Shown piece after piece: positions 33,690 to 43,653 of a DNA stretch of 64,000 nucleotides (positions are counted from its first letter, which is position 1; every line of letters begins with the position of its first letter). Where the stretch lies: NCBI RefSeq assembly GCF_003464595.1, contig NZ_QRZF01000003.1:62001-126000 (forward strand), read 5' to 3'. This DNA is from Bacteroides intestinalis (GTDB taxonomy: Bacteria > Bacteroidota > Bacteroidia > Bacteroidales > Bacteroidaceae). A model generated the notes under the pieces. The model saw nothing but the letters and a program-made list of their open reading frames with translations, was not told the origin of the DNA and made no database searches. Position numbers and translations under genes: made by a program.

Positions 33690-36590
33690 TTATTTCACTA
33701 ATGTTGGGCGAGGACCTAAATAACTACGTTTCATGCCCCCAAAATCAATTATCACTTTCTGAATAACCATACCCGGATCAGCGCACAATAATTTCAATGT
33801 ATGCTTGCCTGGTTTCTCTATGTTCAGGTTCATGATACCAATAGCATTATTGCGCACTACGTTCTGTTTCCACTGACCGGAATATTCTTTGGTAGCTGTT
33901 GATACCCAATGCACTACACCGTTATCAATCATTACACCGTAACGCGTATCTCTTTGAGTATTGATGGGAAACAGTGGTAAAGCGTAAGTGTAAATCGTTA
34001 CCGTTCCGGCGCTGAACGTATAGAAATCATATTCCACTTTTGGTGTTTCGGTGAGTTTCCAAGTGTTCTGAGAAGGTTTATCAGCTTCACCTAACTGGAT
34101 ACATTCGTTTTCATAACCTAATCCTTTAATAGTATGGATTGTAATATCTTTATTTTCTTGTTTACGATGATATAATCCGGGATTGATAGATACACAACCG
34201 TTGTCTTCCACATACATACCTTTCAGCTCATTTACGCTTGGCGAAACCGGATTGAATATCGGCAAGTAAACTGTTTCTATTTTTTGTCCGCAAGTAATGA
34301 CAATCTCTCCCGTAATATTTGCTCCATGTGGAACTTTTGTCCAGTCTACTGAGAGAATGATGCGATCTTGCAGTAGTGTTTCACCTGATGTCTTATCTAG
34401 ATTTATCCATTCTTGTTTGGCTGAAGCCTTCCATTGAAAAGCTTTATTCCCCCGATTGTATAGCTCAATAAATGAATTTTGTTTAGTATAGGGATTCAGA
34501 CAAGGTAATACGTTCAGAGAGGTCACTCCATAATCGCTGTCTTTGCCTGGAATAAAAATCTGCATATTGGCTTCTGAAGAAATGGTACTAGTGTTTACTG
34601 GGGGCATATTCTGATAAGTAGCAACCCATCCTGGAGCCAATGACATCATGTGGTTCCATTTGCCATTCAGCATCTGATTGTAATGAACTGTATAACTATC
34701 GATGCTATCGTGATAACTTCGGGCTTTATTAGCATATAGTTCTGTAGAAGCACGTCCCTGGAGTGCATACCAGCGATTCTGTTGTGCGGTGAGCATTTTC
34801 TTATTCATCAATGTTGCACCTTTTACTGGATAGAATACTAGTTCATAAAAGGCTGCTTTGTACTTGTCTGGTAACTCTTCAAGGATTCTTTCACTCTTAT
34901 TGGCAATACGGTCATACTCTGCCATCCGGTTTTCTGCTTCATTATAATTGATAAATGAGAAATCGGTATTTACAATCCGTTCGCGGCTATCAGAACTGTT
35001 CCATTCTATACCCCATCCCATTGCTTCGGGTTTACGTTGGAAACCCAGCTGATAGTACGTACTCATAATGTCTTGCAAATCGTCTTTATACTTGTCACCG
35101 AAGATAGAGGACAGGTAGTTTGCATCGAATTTATAGGCATTATCGTAGTTGAATAAATCAATATCCCATGCCAAATCCAAGAAGAACTTCATACCCAGCT
35201 CACCCGGTTTAATATCGCCTACATTAAGTAACCAATACCGATTAGCGCCTGTATCATATGCTTTTTTCATTTCTTCATATATCAGAGCGGGTGGTGTAGT
35301 ATTGAGCCAAAGATAATCGTGCGGTTCACCTAAATAAGATATATGATAGTACACACCCGATGCACCACTGCGCTTCTGCTCTTTTGCATCACTTAGCTTT
35401 TTGATATAACCGAAATTGTCGTCTGGCCATACTATTGTAACATCGTCAGGTAATTTCATTCCTTTTTCATAGATATCGAGTACTTCTTTGTAAGGCACAA
35501 ACACTTGTTGTATTTCCTCGGCGGGTCTGCCGATATATTTGCTGAGTATGTTGCGTTGATCCTGCAAAGCTGCTTCAGTTATCTCCGCTTTGCGGTCTTC
35601 TGGTACACCAATCAATCCAGCATCATGAATGCCACGCATAGCAATGACGTAAGCATTTTCGAAAGGAGCCGTTTGGGAGGTTCTTTTATCCAATACCTTC
35701 AATATGCCTTCTTTATTTGTCAGATAATTCCATTCACCATTAATTTTATTATCCCATTCAGTTGTATTATTGTATAACAAGGGTTCGCAATGTGCAGAGG
35801 TCATTACGATGCCGTATTTGTCGGCTACTTTTCTGTTATCGGGTATCAGGTTAAAAGCTGTTGTTCGGGGATGCATGGCCGGGGCCATCATATTTCCTTT
35901 CATACGGAGAATGAGTTCGCAAACTTTGGCGTATGTTTTGGGACCCATGTTTCCTAACTCTTTGTCGAAAGTGTTGGTTGCCCAAGGTTGTATGCCCCAT
36001 CCTTCGTCATTGATGAAAATCCCCCGATACTTTACGCTGGGAGCTTTAGACACATATCGGGTAATATGTACATATAGGGTATTTTTTTGTTTTACAGGAA
36101 CATCTGCCCACCAGTAAAGTGGATCAACGCCCATGACTTCAGATAAGGCAAATACACCATAGGCTGTTCCGCGTCGGTCACATCCGGCAATAACGAGAGC
36201 TTTTCTGATATTTTTATCCGGATTGTCCAGCGTTTGGATGATGTATTGTTCCCAGCCATTATGAATGGGGGATATGTCTAACTTGCCTTCGCTGACAAAT
36301 CGATCTATAGTTCTGTTTTGGCCTACAGTTCCTATAATAACCATGTATGCAGAGGTTTTCTGTTTGCCGGATAAAGTAAGTTTTTTCCCGGTCACACTGC
36401 GGATATCCTCAACAAACAAATGAGCAGCTTCCTTTACAACCTCAAAATCGTTTTCATCGTAACTTATCAAAGTCTTACTATTGGAGGAAACGAGCGGAAA
36501 GGTTTGTTTCCCATCGGTCTCTTTCACAATGATTTGTCCCTGTGCAATTAATTCGAAACACAGGAAGAATAAGAAAATAAAATATCTCAT
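33690..36590 (-). CDS. GH115 alpha-glucuronidase
   Basis: A 966-residue secreted protein (signal ending IAQGQ). It carries the GH115 pattern: an N-terminal alpha/beta domain (AYMVIIGTVGQN, KALVIAGCDRRGTAYGVFALSE), the barrel with KYRGIFINDEGWGIQPW, MKGNMMAPAMHPRTTAFN, VWPDDNFGYI and YHISYLGEPHDYLW, and a C-terminal beta domain. Known GH115 enzymes remove (4-O-methyl)-glucuronic acid linked alpha-1,2 to xylan, including internal residues. It is the strongest clue that the locus targets a glucuronoxylan-like polymer. It lies just after susD, separated by a hairpin that probably lowers its expression. Confidence 0.93.
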   Translation of the reverse strand: MRYFIFLFFLCFELIAQGQIIVKETDGKQTFPLVSSNSKTLISYDENDFEVVKEAAHLFVEDIRSVTGKKLTLSGKQKTSAYMVIIGTVGQNRTIDRFVSEGKLDISPIHNGWEQYIIQTLDNPDKNIRKALVIAGCDRRGTAYGVFALSEVMGVDPLYWWADVPVKQKNTLYVHITRYVSKAPSVKYRGIFINDEGWGIQPWATNTFDKELGNMGPKTYAKVCELILRMKGNMMAPAMHPRTTAFNLIPDNRKVADKYGIVMTSAHCEPLLYNNTTEWDNKINGEWNYLTNKEGILKVLDKRTSQTAPFENAYVIAMRGIHDAGLIGVPEDRKAEITEAALQDQRNILSKYIGRPAEEIQQVFVPYKEVLDIYEKGMKLPDDVTIVWPDDNFGYIKKLSDAKEQKRSGASGVYYHISYLGEPHDYLWLNTTPPALIYEEMKKAYDTGANRYWLLNVGDIKPGELGMKFFLDLAWDIDLFNYDNAYKFDANYLSSIFGDKYKDDLQDIMSTYYQLGFQRKPEAMGWGIEWNSSDSRERIVNTDFSFINYNEAENRMAEYDRIANKSERILEELPDKYKAAFYELVFYPVKGATLMNKKMLTAQQNRWYALQGRASTELYANKARSYHDSIDSYTVHYNQMLNGKWNHMMSLAPGWVATYQNMPPVNTSTISSEANMQIFIPGKDSDYGVTSLNVLPCLNPYTKQNSFIELYNRGNKAFQWKASAKQEWINLDKTSGETLLQDRIILSVDWTKVPHGANITGEIVITCGQKIETVYLPIFNPVSPSVNELKGMYVEDNGCVSINPGLYHRKQENKDITIHTIKGLGYENECIQLGEADKPSQNTWKLTETPKVEYDFYTFSAGTVTIYTYALPLFPINTQRDTRYGVMIDNGVVHWVSTATKEYSGQWKQNVVRNNAIGIMNLNIEKPGKHTLKLLCADPGMVIQKVIIDFGGMKRSYLGPRPTLVK

Positions 36591-36612
36591 ACCAGTCTTG
36601 TTTTCAGTAAAA

Positions 36613-36640
36613 ACCGGTCAGGTAAGTTGTCCCGACCGGT
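36613..36640 (-). terminator. Intra-operon terminator between the susD-like and GH115 genes
   Basis: Arms ACCGGTC and GACCGGT, extended by GG/CC pairs beyond a mismatch, form a hairpin that on the minus strand is followed directly by TTTTTA. Its place just after the susD-like gene suggests partial termination, giving more SusC/SusD than enzymes. Confidence 0.7.
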
Positions 36641-36648
36641 CTTGTTTT

Positions 36649-38415
36649 TTAATTATATCCGGGATTTTGATCTAATTTGGCACCAATGTTCGCCTCGATG
36701 GCAGATTGGGGAATGGGCCATAAATTGTATTTTTCTAACATTCCTATACCATCTCCACAAGTTTCCGGATTGGCGTAAAAGGGATTGTGTTTCATTACGC
36801 GTTCATATAATTTACCGGTACGCATTAAAGTGATTCTCCGCTTCTCCTCTACCCCCAGCTCACGCATACGTTCATCCAAGATGTAATCAAGGTCCACGCG
36901 CGATGCTTCCACGGGCTTAGCATGTGCACGACCTCTTACTTCGTTGATGTCTGTTGCAGCCAATTCTTTGTTATTTAGATTAAGATAGGCCTCGGCACGT
37001 AACAAATAAGTTTCTGCTAAACGGAACATATACTGATCGGTATAAGTAGTACCAGCAATGGCCTTTAATTCAAAAGTCGCTTTGTTAGCATACAATTCCT
37101 CTGGATGATTATAGGGGGTGGTCACTTTGCTCTGATAGGCATAGAGATACCGTCCTGGAATGGTCATGCTTCCACCTTGTCCTACTATCAAGTTTACTGG
37201 CGGATTGTCTACATCAATCGTATCAATTCCAAATTTTTGCTTGAAGTCTTCTTTAGTTACAGCGAATTTCCGAACAAAGTTATGATTAGCATTACGGATG
37301 TCACCTGTAAAATCATCTTCCCAAATAGTGTTTGTAAAGTAGGTTGTGGAAATTCCCCAACCAATCCCTCTTCCGCCTGTATAGTCGCTAACAGGCCAGC
37401 GGAAAGGAGTATAATCTTTAGTCACCTCTTTCCCGTCAATAACTTCTTTGACACGCAGTTTTACATCTCTTACCATAGGAGCACAATGTCTTTCGAGCAT
37501 ATAATTTCCGCCATTCTTCAAATCAGCAGTAGAACTTCCTCCACCTGGTAAGTTTGTTTCATACTGAATAACCCACAAACATTCTGTATTTCCTGTTGCC
37601 CGATTTTGATTATTTACTTGATAGAGATCCCAATAAACGTCTCCGGGAGTTTCATTGGCACGTGAGCCGAATCGTTGCTTCATCAAAGCAAGTGCCGGAT
37701 TATTGATCACTTTACTGGCTGCATCAACTGCTTCTTGATTTTTTCCGACAGCAATATATATTTCACTCAATAGATGATAGGCGGCTGGAGAAGATATTTC
37801 ACCATCTTTCACAGCTGTGATGTCTGGTAAATTCTCCGCTGCTTTTTTTACATCATCAATAGCTTGCTGAAGTGTCTCTTCACGTGTATTTCTCACAAAG
37901 TCTGTTTTGGGAGTTTCCAGTTCTTCTAATACAATGGGAACACCTCCATATAAATAGGCTAACGTACGATAAGACATACCTCTGAAGAATAACGCCTTTG
38001 CCTCGATAGTCCGTTTACTATCGTCAGTTATATCAGCAGTAGCCAAACGTGACAAAATAGTATTTGCTTCTGATATTATCTTATACAAGTTATCCCAGTG
38101 CACTTTAGGGATACTAGCTGTAGGATTAAAAGCAGCGTTCATATTGGCACTACGATTGGTGGTACCAGGTTCTCCATCATAAATCAAATCTGTACCATAA
38201 ATATAATCGAAGGGGGTATTCTCATCCACGCCATAATATTCTAAACGAATCAGATTATACAGGTTGTTGAGTGACATGTTGAAATCTGTTTCTGTTATGA
38301 AAGAGTTTCCCGTACTATTGAAATCTTTTGGAGTTTCTTTCAAAAAACTGCTTTCATTGCATGATACCAAAAGTAATCCTGCCAACATGCATCCTATGAT
38401 ATATTTCTTTTTCAT
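36649..38415 (-). CDS. SusD/RagB-family glycan-binding lipoprotein
   Basis: A 588-residue surface lipoprotein. The start at 38415 (MKKKYIIGCMLAGLLLVSC) gives lipobox Cys19. SusD features include FLKETPKDFNSTGNSFITETDFN near the N-terminus, the helical repeats (AKALFFRGMSYRTLAYLYGGVPIVLEE, YHLLSEIYIAVGKNQEAVDAASKVI) and the C-terminal LLRAEAYLNLNNKELAATDINEVRGRA with NPGYN at the end. It forms the lid of the SusC transporter and binds the target glycan at the cell surface. It starts 16 bases after the SusC stop. Confidence 0.95.
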   Translation of the reverse strand: MKKKYIIGCMLAGLLLVSCNESSFLKETPKDFNSTGNSFITETDFNMSLNNLYNLIRLEYYGVDENTPFDYIYGTDLIYDGEPGTTNRSANMNAAFNPTASIPKVHWDNLYKIISEANTILSRLATADITDDSKRTIEAKALFFRGMSYRTLAYLYGGVPIVLEELETPKTDFVRNTREETLQQAIDDVKKAAENLPDITAVKDGEISSPAAYHLLSEIYIAVGKNQEAVDAASKVINNPALALMKQRFGSRANETPGDVYWDLYQVNNQNRATGNTECLWVIQYETNLPGGGSSTADLKNGGNYMLERHCAPMVRDVKLRVKEVIDGKEVTKDYTPFRWPVSDYTGGRGIGWGISTTYFTNTIWEDDFTGDIRNANHNFVRKFAVTKEDFKQKFGIDTIDVDNPPVNLIVGQGGSMTIPGRYLYAYQSKVTTPYNHPEELYANKATFELKAIAGTTYTDQYMFRLAETYLLRAEAYLNLNNKELAATDINEVRGRAHAKPVEASRVDLDYILDERMRELGVEEKRRITLMRTGKLYERVMKHNPFYANPETCGDGIGMLEKYNLWPIPQSAIEANIGAKLDQNPGYN

Positions 38416-38431
38416 AATCATTCCGTTTTAA

Positions 38432-41400
38432 TTAAAGTGTTATGTTTAAACCAAATGTGAAACTACGCATAACGGGGGTACTGAAATATCCGCCGTTCGT
38501 TTCAGGATCCCAGCCTTTCCAATTAGTGAAAGTGAGCAGATTCTTACCGTTAACATATAGATTAAGGTTCTGTAACCCGATAGTGCGTACCCACTTCTGA
38601 GGTAGATTATATCCCAACGTGACATCTTGTAATCGAATGAAACTACGGTCCTGATAGGCAGTGGGAGAAATGGCACCGGCATTGATGGAACGTGAATAAG
38701 TACCATCTGGATTGTTGGGTGACCAATAGTCTTTAGCTAGCTCGCTAATACGGTTCCAACGGCGACTATTGGCATCACCACGTACCAATGTTTCCGTATT
38801 CTTGCCTAAATAACCATGCTTTCCTCCTTGTACAGAGTTGATAAAGAAACTAAAGGTAAAGTCTTTCCAACGGAAAGTATTCAACAAACTGAAGCGATAG
38901 GCAGGGTCTTCCTTACCCAAAATGACACGATCGTCTACTGTAATCTTTCCTTCGCCCGTCACATCGCGAATCTTGTAGTTTCCTGGATTATAACCTGCCG
39001 GAATATCATCGTGCAGTTGGTAGATACCATCGATGATATATCCGTATATTGCCGATGTAGACTCGCCGATAAACAAATTGCTCGCTGTCAAGTCGTCTTC
39101 CCGACCGTCTCCGTCTTGGTCTCTACCAAGCAAAGAAAGAATTTTGTTGGAATTGGAAGATATGTTGAAAGTTGTACTCCACTCAAAGTCTTTCTGTACA
39201 AAGTTGCGAGAGGTCAAGGTCAGTTCCACACCCCGGTTCCGTATCTTTCCGATATTGGTACTGATAGATGAGAAGCCTGTCATAGAGGGAATAGTCATGT
39301 CATATAGCAGATCACGAGTAATAGTGCGATACGCTTCTAACGAACCGGTCAAACGGTTGTTGAAGAGATTGAAATCCAAGCCAAAGTTGAATCCTTCCGT
39401 CTTTTCCCATTTAAGGTCTGGATTTCCCATGGAATTCACTTTTTGTAAAATTTCTGTAGTACCTCCATCTCCAAACACATAACCGGAATTACTCTCCATA
39501 CGTGCCAGCGATTTATAACGTGAAGTTTGGTTACCACTGATACCCCAACCGGCACGCAGTTTCAGTTGGTCTACCCAGGATAGTTTGAAGAATTTCTCTT
39601 CTGAAATAATCCATCCCACTGCTACTGAGGGGAAAATTGCAAATTTATTGTTTTCTGCAAATCCAGAAAAACCATCTCGGCGTGCAGTAGCCGTCAGTAG
39701 GTAGCGATCAAGATACTTGTAGTTGACACGTAGCATCTGATAAAGTAATGCCTCATCCCATGCTTCAGACTTTGTGAATTGTTCCTTTCCTAATTGCAGA
39801 TTGTTATAACCCAATGTCATACGGGAGAAATTCTGTGCTTTTGCCTCTGTATAATTTTGCTTCCGTTCACTGGCACCGTAGAGGAAAGTGGCAGCTATAT
39901 CATGTTTGCCAAAGGTGCCGGCATAATTTACTATATTGTCTACCGTATAATCATAATAGGAGGTATGCTGCTTATAAGCTTCACCCGTCAAGCTGGCACC
40001 ATAGGGGTTGGCTTGGGAGTGTTCGTCTGTGCGGTAATTGTTACCATAATTCAGACGGTAGGTTAGTCCCTTAACTGGCAGTTTTATTTCTGCGTAAAAG
40101 TTGGCGAAGAAGTAGTTATGGCGTTCTTTGTCGTCCGTGAACAGGGCAGCAAGGGGTGTCAAGCCGATTCCTTGAAACGGATAAGGGATTAACTCGCCTT
40201 CCTTATCAAAGGCAGGTGTCAATGGATTGGAAGTGATAATATCCCATACTCCTGGCTGTGCTCCATCCTGATTAACGAAAGAGGCGAAAGTTTGCATGCC
40301 TAAATTCAACCATTTATAGGGTTTGGTATCCAGATTGATGCGGACACTATTTCGCTTGAAGTCATCATTCACCATAAAACCTTTCTGATTGGTGTTGGCG
40401 TAGGAAATCAGGTAAGAAACAGCCTCTGTACCTCCAGTGATACTCAGCTTGTTCTCAAAGATAGAAGCTGTCTGTGTTCCTTCATCCCACCAGTCCCAGT
40501 TGTAGACGGAAAGCCCGTCGGGTTGGGTGCTGTCCAGCATCGGAGCATCCACCATATAGTCTGCTACACGAAAATCGGGATTAGGCGTGGTGTAATCAGG
40601 ACCTGTGTAGGCTTTATCATACCAATAATCTTTAGTGAATTCGATAAACTCCTCGCGGTTCATCGGACGGAGATTCTTGGTAGGATTAGACGTTGTATAA
40701 GCTGTGGAGAAGTTGATGCGAGTCTGCCCCACCTTGCCTTTCTTAGTAGTTATGAGCAATACACCATTGGCAGCCTGCGCACCATAAACTGCGGTTGCGC
40801 TGGCATCTTTCAGAACGTCAATCGAAGCAATATCATTCGGATTGATAGAGGAGAGGGAACTGGTGTAGATAATGCCATCTAAAATAATCAGCACATCTTT
40901 GTTGCCGGAAAGCGTGTTGGTACCGCGAATTGAAATGGAGGGCGTAGCACCGGCTGAAGTAACTTGTCCCACATTTAAGCCTGGTACTGTACCTTGTAAC
41001 GATTGAACCACATTGGTATTGGGAGATTTCTCAAAATCTTTCAGGTTAGCACTGACTACAGCACCGGTCAGATCTGATTTTTTCATACTACCATAACCTA
41101 CCACAACTACTTCATCCAGCATTTTGGAGTCTTCTTTCAGAGTGATATATAATTCTTTTTTGTTTCCTACATTCGTTTCTTGAGAAATATATCCGATATA
41201 AGTAATTTGTAAAACGGCATTTACTGGGGCATTTAATACAAAACGCCCATCTATATCTGTAATTGTACCTATTGATTGACCTTTTACTGTTACATTGGCT
41301 CCGATAATTGGTTCACCATTTGCATCTTTTACGATCCCTGTTGTTTTGTTTTCTTGTTGTGTTATTTCTTCTTTTTCTCTTTTGCTCATCAGCATGATAT

Positions 41401-41737
41401 TTTTGCCTTCCATAGCATAATAAATATCAGTACCTGCGAATACTTTATTCAGAACTTCCGCTACTGATTTTTTCTTTGCATTTACTTTTACAGTGCGTTT
41501 CAGATTCACTTCATTTACATTGTATACAAACAGGTAATCTGTCTGCTTTTCAATTTCATTGATAACTTTGCCTGCTGAAATGTTATCTGCCATAATTGTC
41601 ACTTTCATCACCTGGGAATAAGATTCCGTGGCAAAAGCCGTCCCGGCAAATATGAACAGGGCTAGGGCTGTGATTCTCATAATATGGAATAAATGTTTAA
41701 TTTCTACAATAGATTCCTGATACAAAATATTTTTCAT
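38432..41737 (-). CDS. SusC-family TonB-dependent transporter with STN domain
   Basis: An 1101-residue outer-membrane transporter. After the signal region comes a secretin/TonB N-terminal (STN) domain (VTIMADNISAGKVINEIEKQTDYLFVYN), then a carboxypeptidase-like domain (GIVKDANGEPIIGANVTVKGQ), then the plug beginning at MLDEVVVVGYGSMKKSDLTGAV, and a 22-strand barrel ending FGLNITL. The STN domain is the signalling module that contacts FecR-type anti-sigma factors, matching the sigma/FecR genes upstream. A start 19 codons later (MRITALALF) is possible and would shorten the signal peptide. The 151-base gap before it contains two inverted repeats. Confidence 0.95.
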   Translation of the reverse strand: MKNILYQESIVEIKHLFHIMRITALALFIFAGTAFATESYSQVMKVTIMADNISAGKVINEIEKQTDYLFVYNVNEVNLKRTVKVNAKKKSVAEVLNKVFAGTDIYYAMEGKNIMLMSKREKEEITQQENKTTGIVKDANGEPIIGANVTVKGQSIGTITDIDGRFVLNAPVNAVLQITYIGYISQETNVGNKKELYITLKEDSKMLDEVVVVGYGSMKKSDLTGAVVSANLKDFEKSPNTNVVQSLQGTVPGLNVGQVTSAGATPSISIRGTNTLSGNKDVLIILDGIIYTSSLSSINPNDIASIDVLKDASATAVYGAQAANGVLLITTKKGKVGQTRINFSTAYTTSNPTKNLRPMNREEFIEFTKDYWYDKAYTGPDYTTPNPDFRVADYMVDAPMLDSTQPDGLSVYNWDWWDEGTQTASIFENKLSITGGTEAVSYLISYANTNQKGFMVNDDFKRNSVRINLDTKPYKWLNLGMQTFASFVNQDGAQPGVWDIITSNPLTPAFDKEGELIPYPFQGIGLTPLAALFTDDKERHNYFFANFYAEIKLPVKGLTYRLNYGNNYRTDEHSQANPYGASLTGEAYKQHTSYYDYTVDNIVNYAGTFGKHDIAATFLYGASERKQNYTEAKAQNFSRMTLGYNNLQLGKEQFTKSEAWDEALLYQMLRVNYKYLDRYLLTATARRDGFSGFAENNKFAIFPSVAVGWIISEEKFFKLSWVDQLKLRAGWGISGNQTSRYKSLARMESNSGYVFGDGGTTEILQKVNSMGNPDLKWEKTEGFNFGLDFNLFNNRLTGSLEAYRTITRDLLYDMTIPSMTGFSSISTNIGKIRNRGVELTLTSRNFVQKDFEWSTTFNISSNSNKILSLLGRDQDGDGREDDLTASNLFIGESTSAIYGYIIDGIYQLHDDIPAGYNPGNYKIRDVTGEGKITVDDRVILGKEDPAYRFSLLNTFRWKDFTFSFFINSVQGGKHGYLGKNTETLVRGDANSRRWNRISELAKDYWSPNNPDGTYSRSINAGAISPTAYQDRSFIRLQDVTLGYNLPQKWVRTIGLQNLNLYVNGKNLLTFTNWKGWDPETNGGYFSTPVMRSFTFGLNITL

Positions 41738-41788
41738 ATATTTGCATTACTAATTTTAGGTTTTTACTTAAGATTGTTAGAAAAAACT

Positions 41789-41838
41789 GTCAATGCGTAA
41801 TTGACTATCCATGGGATGGTGTTGCAGCACTGTCCCAT
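41789..41838 (-). promoter_or_regulatory. Two inverted repeats between fecR and the susC-like gene
   Basis: GTCAAT-N5-ATTGAC (41789-41805) lies 52 bases before the susC-like start and could be part of the promoter read by the locus sigma factor. An 11-bp imperfect hairpin (41811-41838, arms beginning ATGGGA and ending TCCCAT) lies just upstream, after fecR, and could separate the two transcripts. No TAnnTTTG box of the housekeeping type is convincing here. Confidence 0.45.
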
Positions 41839-41888
41839 TTCTTTTTTATTCGAATGTGTTACTTCATAGGCAAAACAATTTTAAAAGA

Positions 41889-42833
41889 TTAATTAATAGT
41901 GATTACATTTTTCTCGTCATCCTTTTTGTAGGTGAATTTATTATTCAGTCTGAGAACTCTTAGTACATGTTCTATCCCATCTCTCGTCCTAAATTTACCT
42001 GTATAACGATTGTCTAATATTTTTGTATTGTTTACAATAATATTCACCCCATAATATAACTTTAGCTTTTCCAGCATGTCTTTGACAGATACGTTATTGA
42101 AGCAAATTAAGCCTTCACGCCACAAAAAGTGATCAGGTTCTTTAATTTGTCTTTTTATCAGTTTGTTTCCTTTTAGACTTGCCATTGTATTGGGTTCCAG
42201 TTTCATCCTGTTCAGTGTAGTACCGGGACTTAAGATTTCTACCGCTCCTTCCAGTAAGGCCGTTTCCCATATGCTATCCGTTGCGTAGGCCATGACATTG
42301 AATTCCGTACCCAATACTTTGACATTACATTTATTTGTTTCTACAATAAAAGGCTGTTTGGCATTTTTAGTTACTGCAAAGTAACCTTCACCATCCAGCT
42401 TTACATTCCGGATATCACCAGTAAAATGTCCCGGAAAGGTTAACGTACTTAGCGAATTCAGCCATACTTTAGTGCCGTCTGCCAACATTAGTTCGGCTCG
42501 TTGTCCGGCAGGTACATGTATGGATTGTAGTGATTCATTTTGTTCTGTCTGGTGTTTTTCGGACCAATAGTGTGTACCTAGCAGAATCACTGCGAATATT
42601 GCCGCAATTTTTGCAGTCTCTATCCAAAGTGTACGCAATGTAAAGTTCTTTTTTAATTGCTTATTTTCTGTTTTTACAGGTTCTGTGCGCCATAGGGCAA
42701 TATCATGTAGCTTGCGCTGTGCCATATATTCGCGCATGTTTTCCGGACTTTCTTGCATCCACTCGGTAACACGTTGTTTTTCGGTTTCAGTGGCATTGCC
42801 GGATATATATTTTTGAAGTAATTCGGAATTCAT
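41889..42833 (-). CDS. FecR-family anti-sigma factor
   Basis: A 314-residue single-pass membrane protein. A cytoplasmic N-terminal part (TETEKQRVTEWMQESPENMREY) precedes one membrane helix (IAAIFAVILLGTHYW, about residues 75-90). The periplasmic FecR domain (HVPAGQRAELMLADGTKVWLNSLSTL) and a C-terminal DUF4974 (ICFNNVSVKDMLEKLKLYYGVNI) follow. It should hold the ECF sigma factor until the STN domain of the SusC protein signals ligand binding. The order sigma-fecR-susC-susD is the standard one. Confidence 0.95.
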   Translation of the reverse strand: MNSELLQKYISGNATETEKQRVTEWMQESPENMREYMAQRKLHDIALWRTEPVKTENKQLKKNFTLRTLWIETAKIAAIFAVILLGTHYWSEKHQTEQNESLQSIHVPAGQRAELMLADGTKVWLNSLSTLTFPGHFTGDIRNVKLDGEGYFAVTKNAKQPFIVETNKCNVKVLGTEFNVMAYATDSIWETALLEGAVEILSPGTTLNRMKLEPNTMASLKGNKLIKRQIKEPDHFLWREGLICFNNVSVKDMLEKLKLYYGVNIIVNNTKILDNRYTGKFRTRDGIEHVLRVLRLNNKFTYKKDDEKNVITIN

Positions 42834-42948
42834 TCTTTATTGTGTTTTATATAGTAACGACTAAAGTGAAAACAACCCTAAAAGAAAATTGGAAAAAATG
42901 AAAAAAAAAGATTTCTGCTCTCAAAAAGGTAGAGATACATGGCTGAAT

Positions 42949-43506
42949 TTAATAATAGAAGAAGAAATAAAATAGAGGAAGATAATCTTTTAAGGTTATC
43001 CGTAATGCCTTTAATGCTTTTGATATATGATATTCTACTCCTTTTATGGAAATTCCCATCTGTTCGGCAATCTCTTTATTGGACTTGTTTTCGAATCGGC
43101 TTAGTAGAAATATCCGTCGGGTTTGTTCAGGGAGTAATTTTAATGTTTCCCGGATGATACTTTCTACTTCATCCGAGAATATTTCATTGGGATCGCATGA
43201 CTCTAAAGTTGAAATACGAATAGAAAGTTCCTGTTGATGCCAATCGGCCATAGATTCAAAAGCCGTGCGTTTGACTTCTTCGTGCTTCAGATAGTCCAAA
43301 GCTTTATTCTTTAATATGGTAAGTAGGAGCGGCTCTATATAATCTATTTTCTCTGTTTTTAATTTTTCCCATAATTTAATCAACGACTCGGAAGCAATAT
43401 CTTCTGCTGCCAAATCATCATGAACATATGATTTGGCAAAGAAGAATGACTTCTTGTAATAAGAAGTGTATATCTCATTAAAAGAATTTACGATAGCATT
43501 GCTCAT
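42949..43506 (-). CDS. ECF RNA polymerase sigma factor
   Basis: A 185-residue sigma factor with region 2 (FNEIYTSYYKKSFFFAKSYV, AEDIASESLIKLWEKLKTEK) and region 4 (LKLLPEQTRRIFLLSRFENKSNKEIAEQMGISIKGVEYHISKAL). It would transcribe the polysaccharide locus under control of the FecR protein. The start at 43506 (MSNAIVNSFNE) is preferred: in-frame ATGs at 43530 and 43539 are almost on top of the predicted transcription start (-7 box TAACTTTG, minus strand 43560-43553, start near 43546). An array of 11-bp-phased half-sites begins 94 bases upstream of that box. Confidence 0.9.
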   Translation of the reverse strand: MSNAIVNSFNEIYTSYYKKSFFFAKSYVHDDLAAEDIASESLIKLWEKLKTEKIDYIEPLLLTILKNKALDYLKHEEVKRTAFESMADWHQQELSIRISTLESCDPNEIFSDEVESIIRETLKLLPEQTRRIFLLSRFENKSNKEIAEQMGISIKGVEYHISKALKALRITLKDYLPLFYFFFYY

Positions 43507-43552
43507 TGGTATGTCAGTTGTGCTTCTCATTATGTACATTAAAAAGGTATAG

Positions 43553-43560
43553 CAAAGTTA
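43553..43560 (-). promoter_or_regulatory. -7 box of the ECF sigma gene
   Basis: TAACTTTG on the minus strand matches TAnnTTTG exactly and predicts transcription from about 43546. I could not identify a clear -33 element. Confidence 0.5.
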
Positions 43561-43653
43561 GCAATAAACATCCATATAACTTTATGCACTGTTGGAAAAT
43601 CATTTGCTTTGATAATGATATTTTGTTAATGTGTTAGTTATCAATGAGATGTG

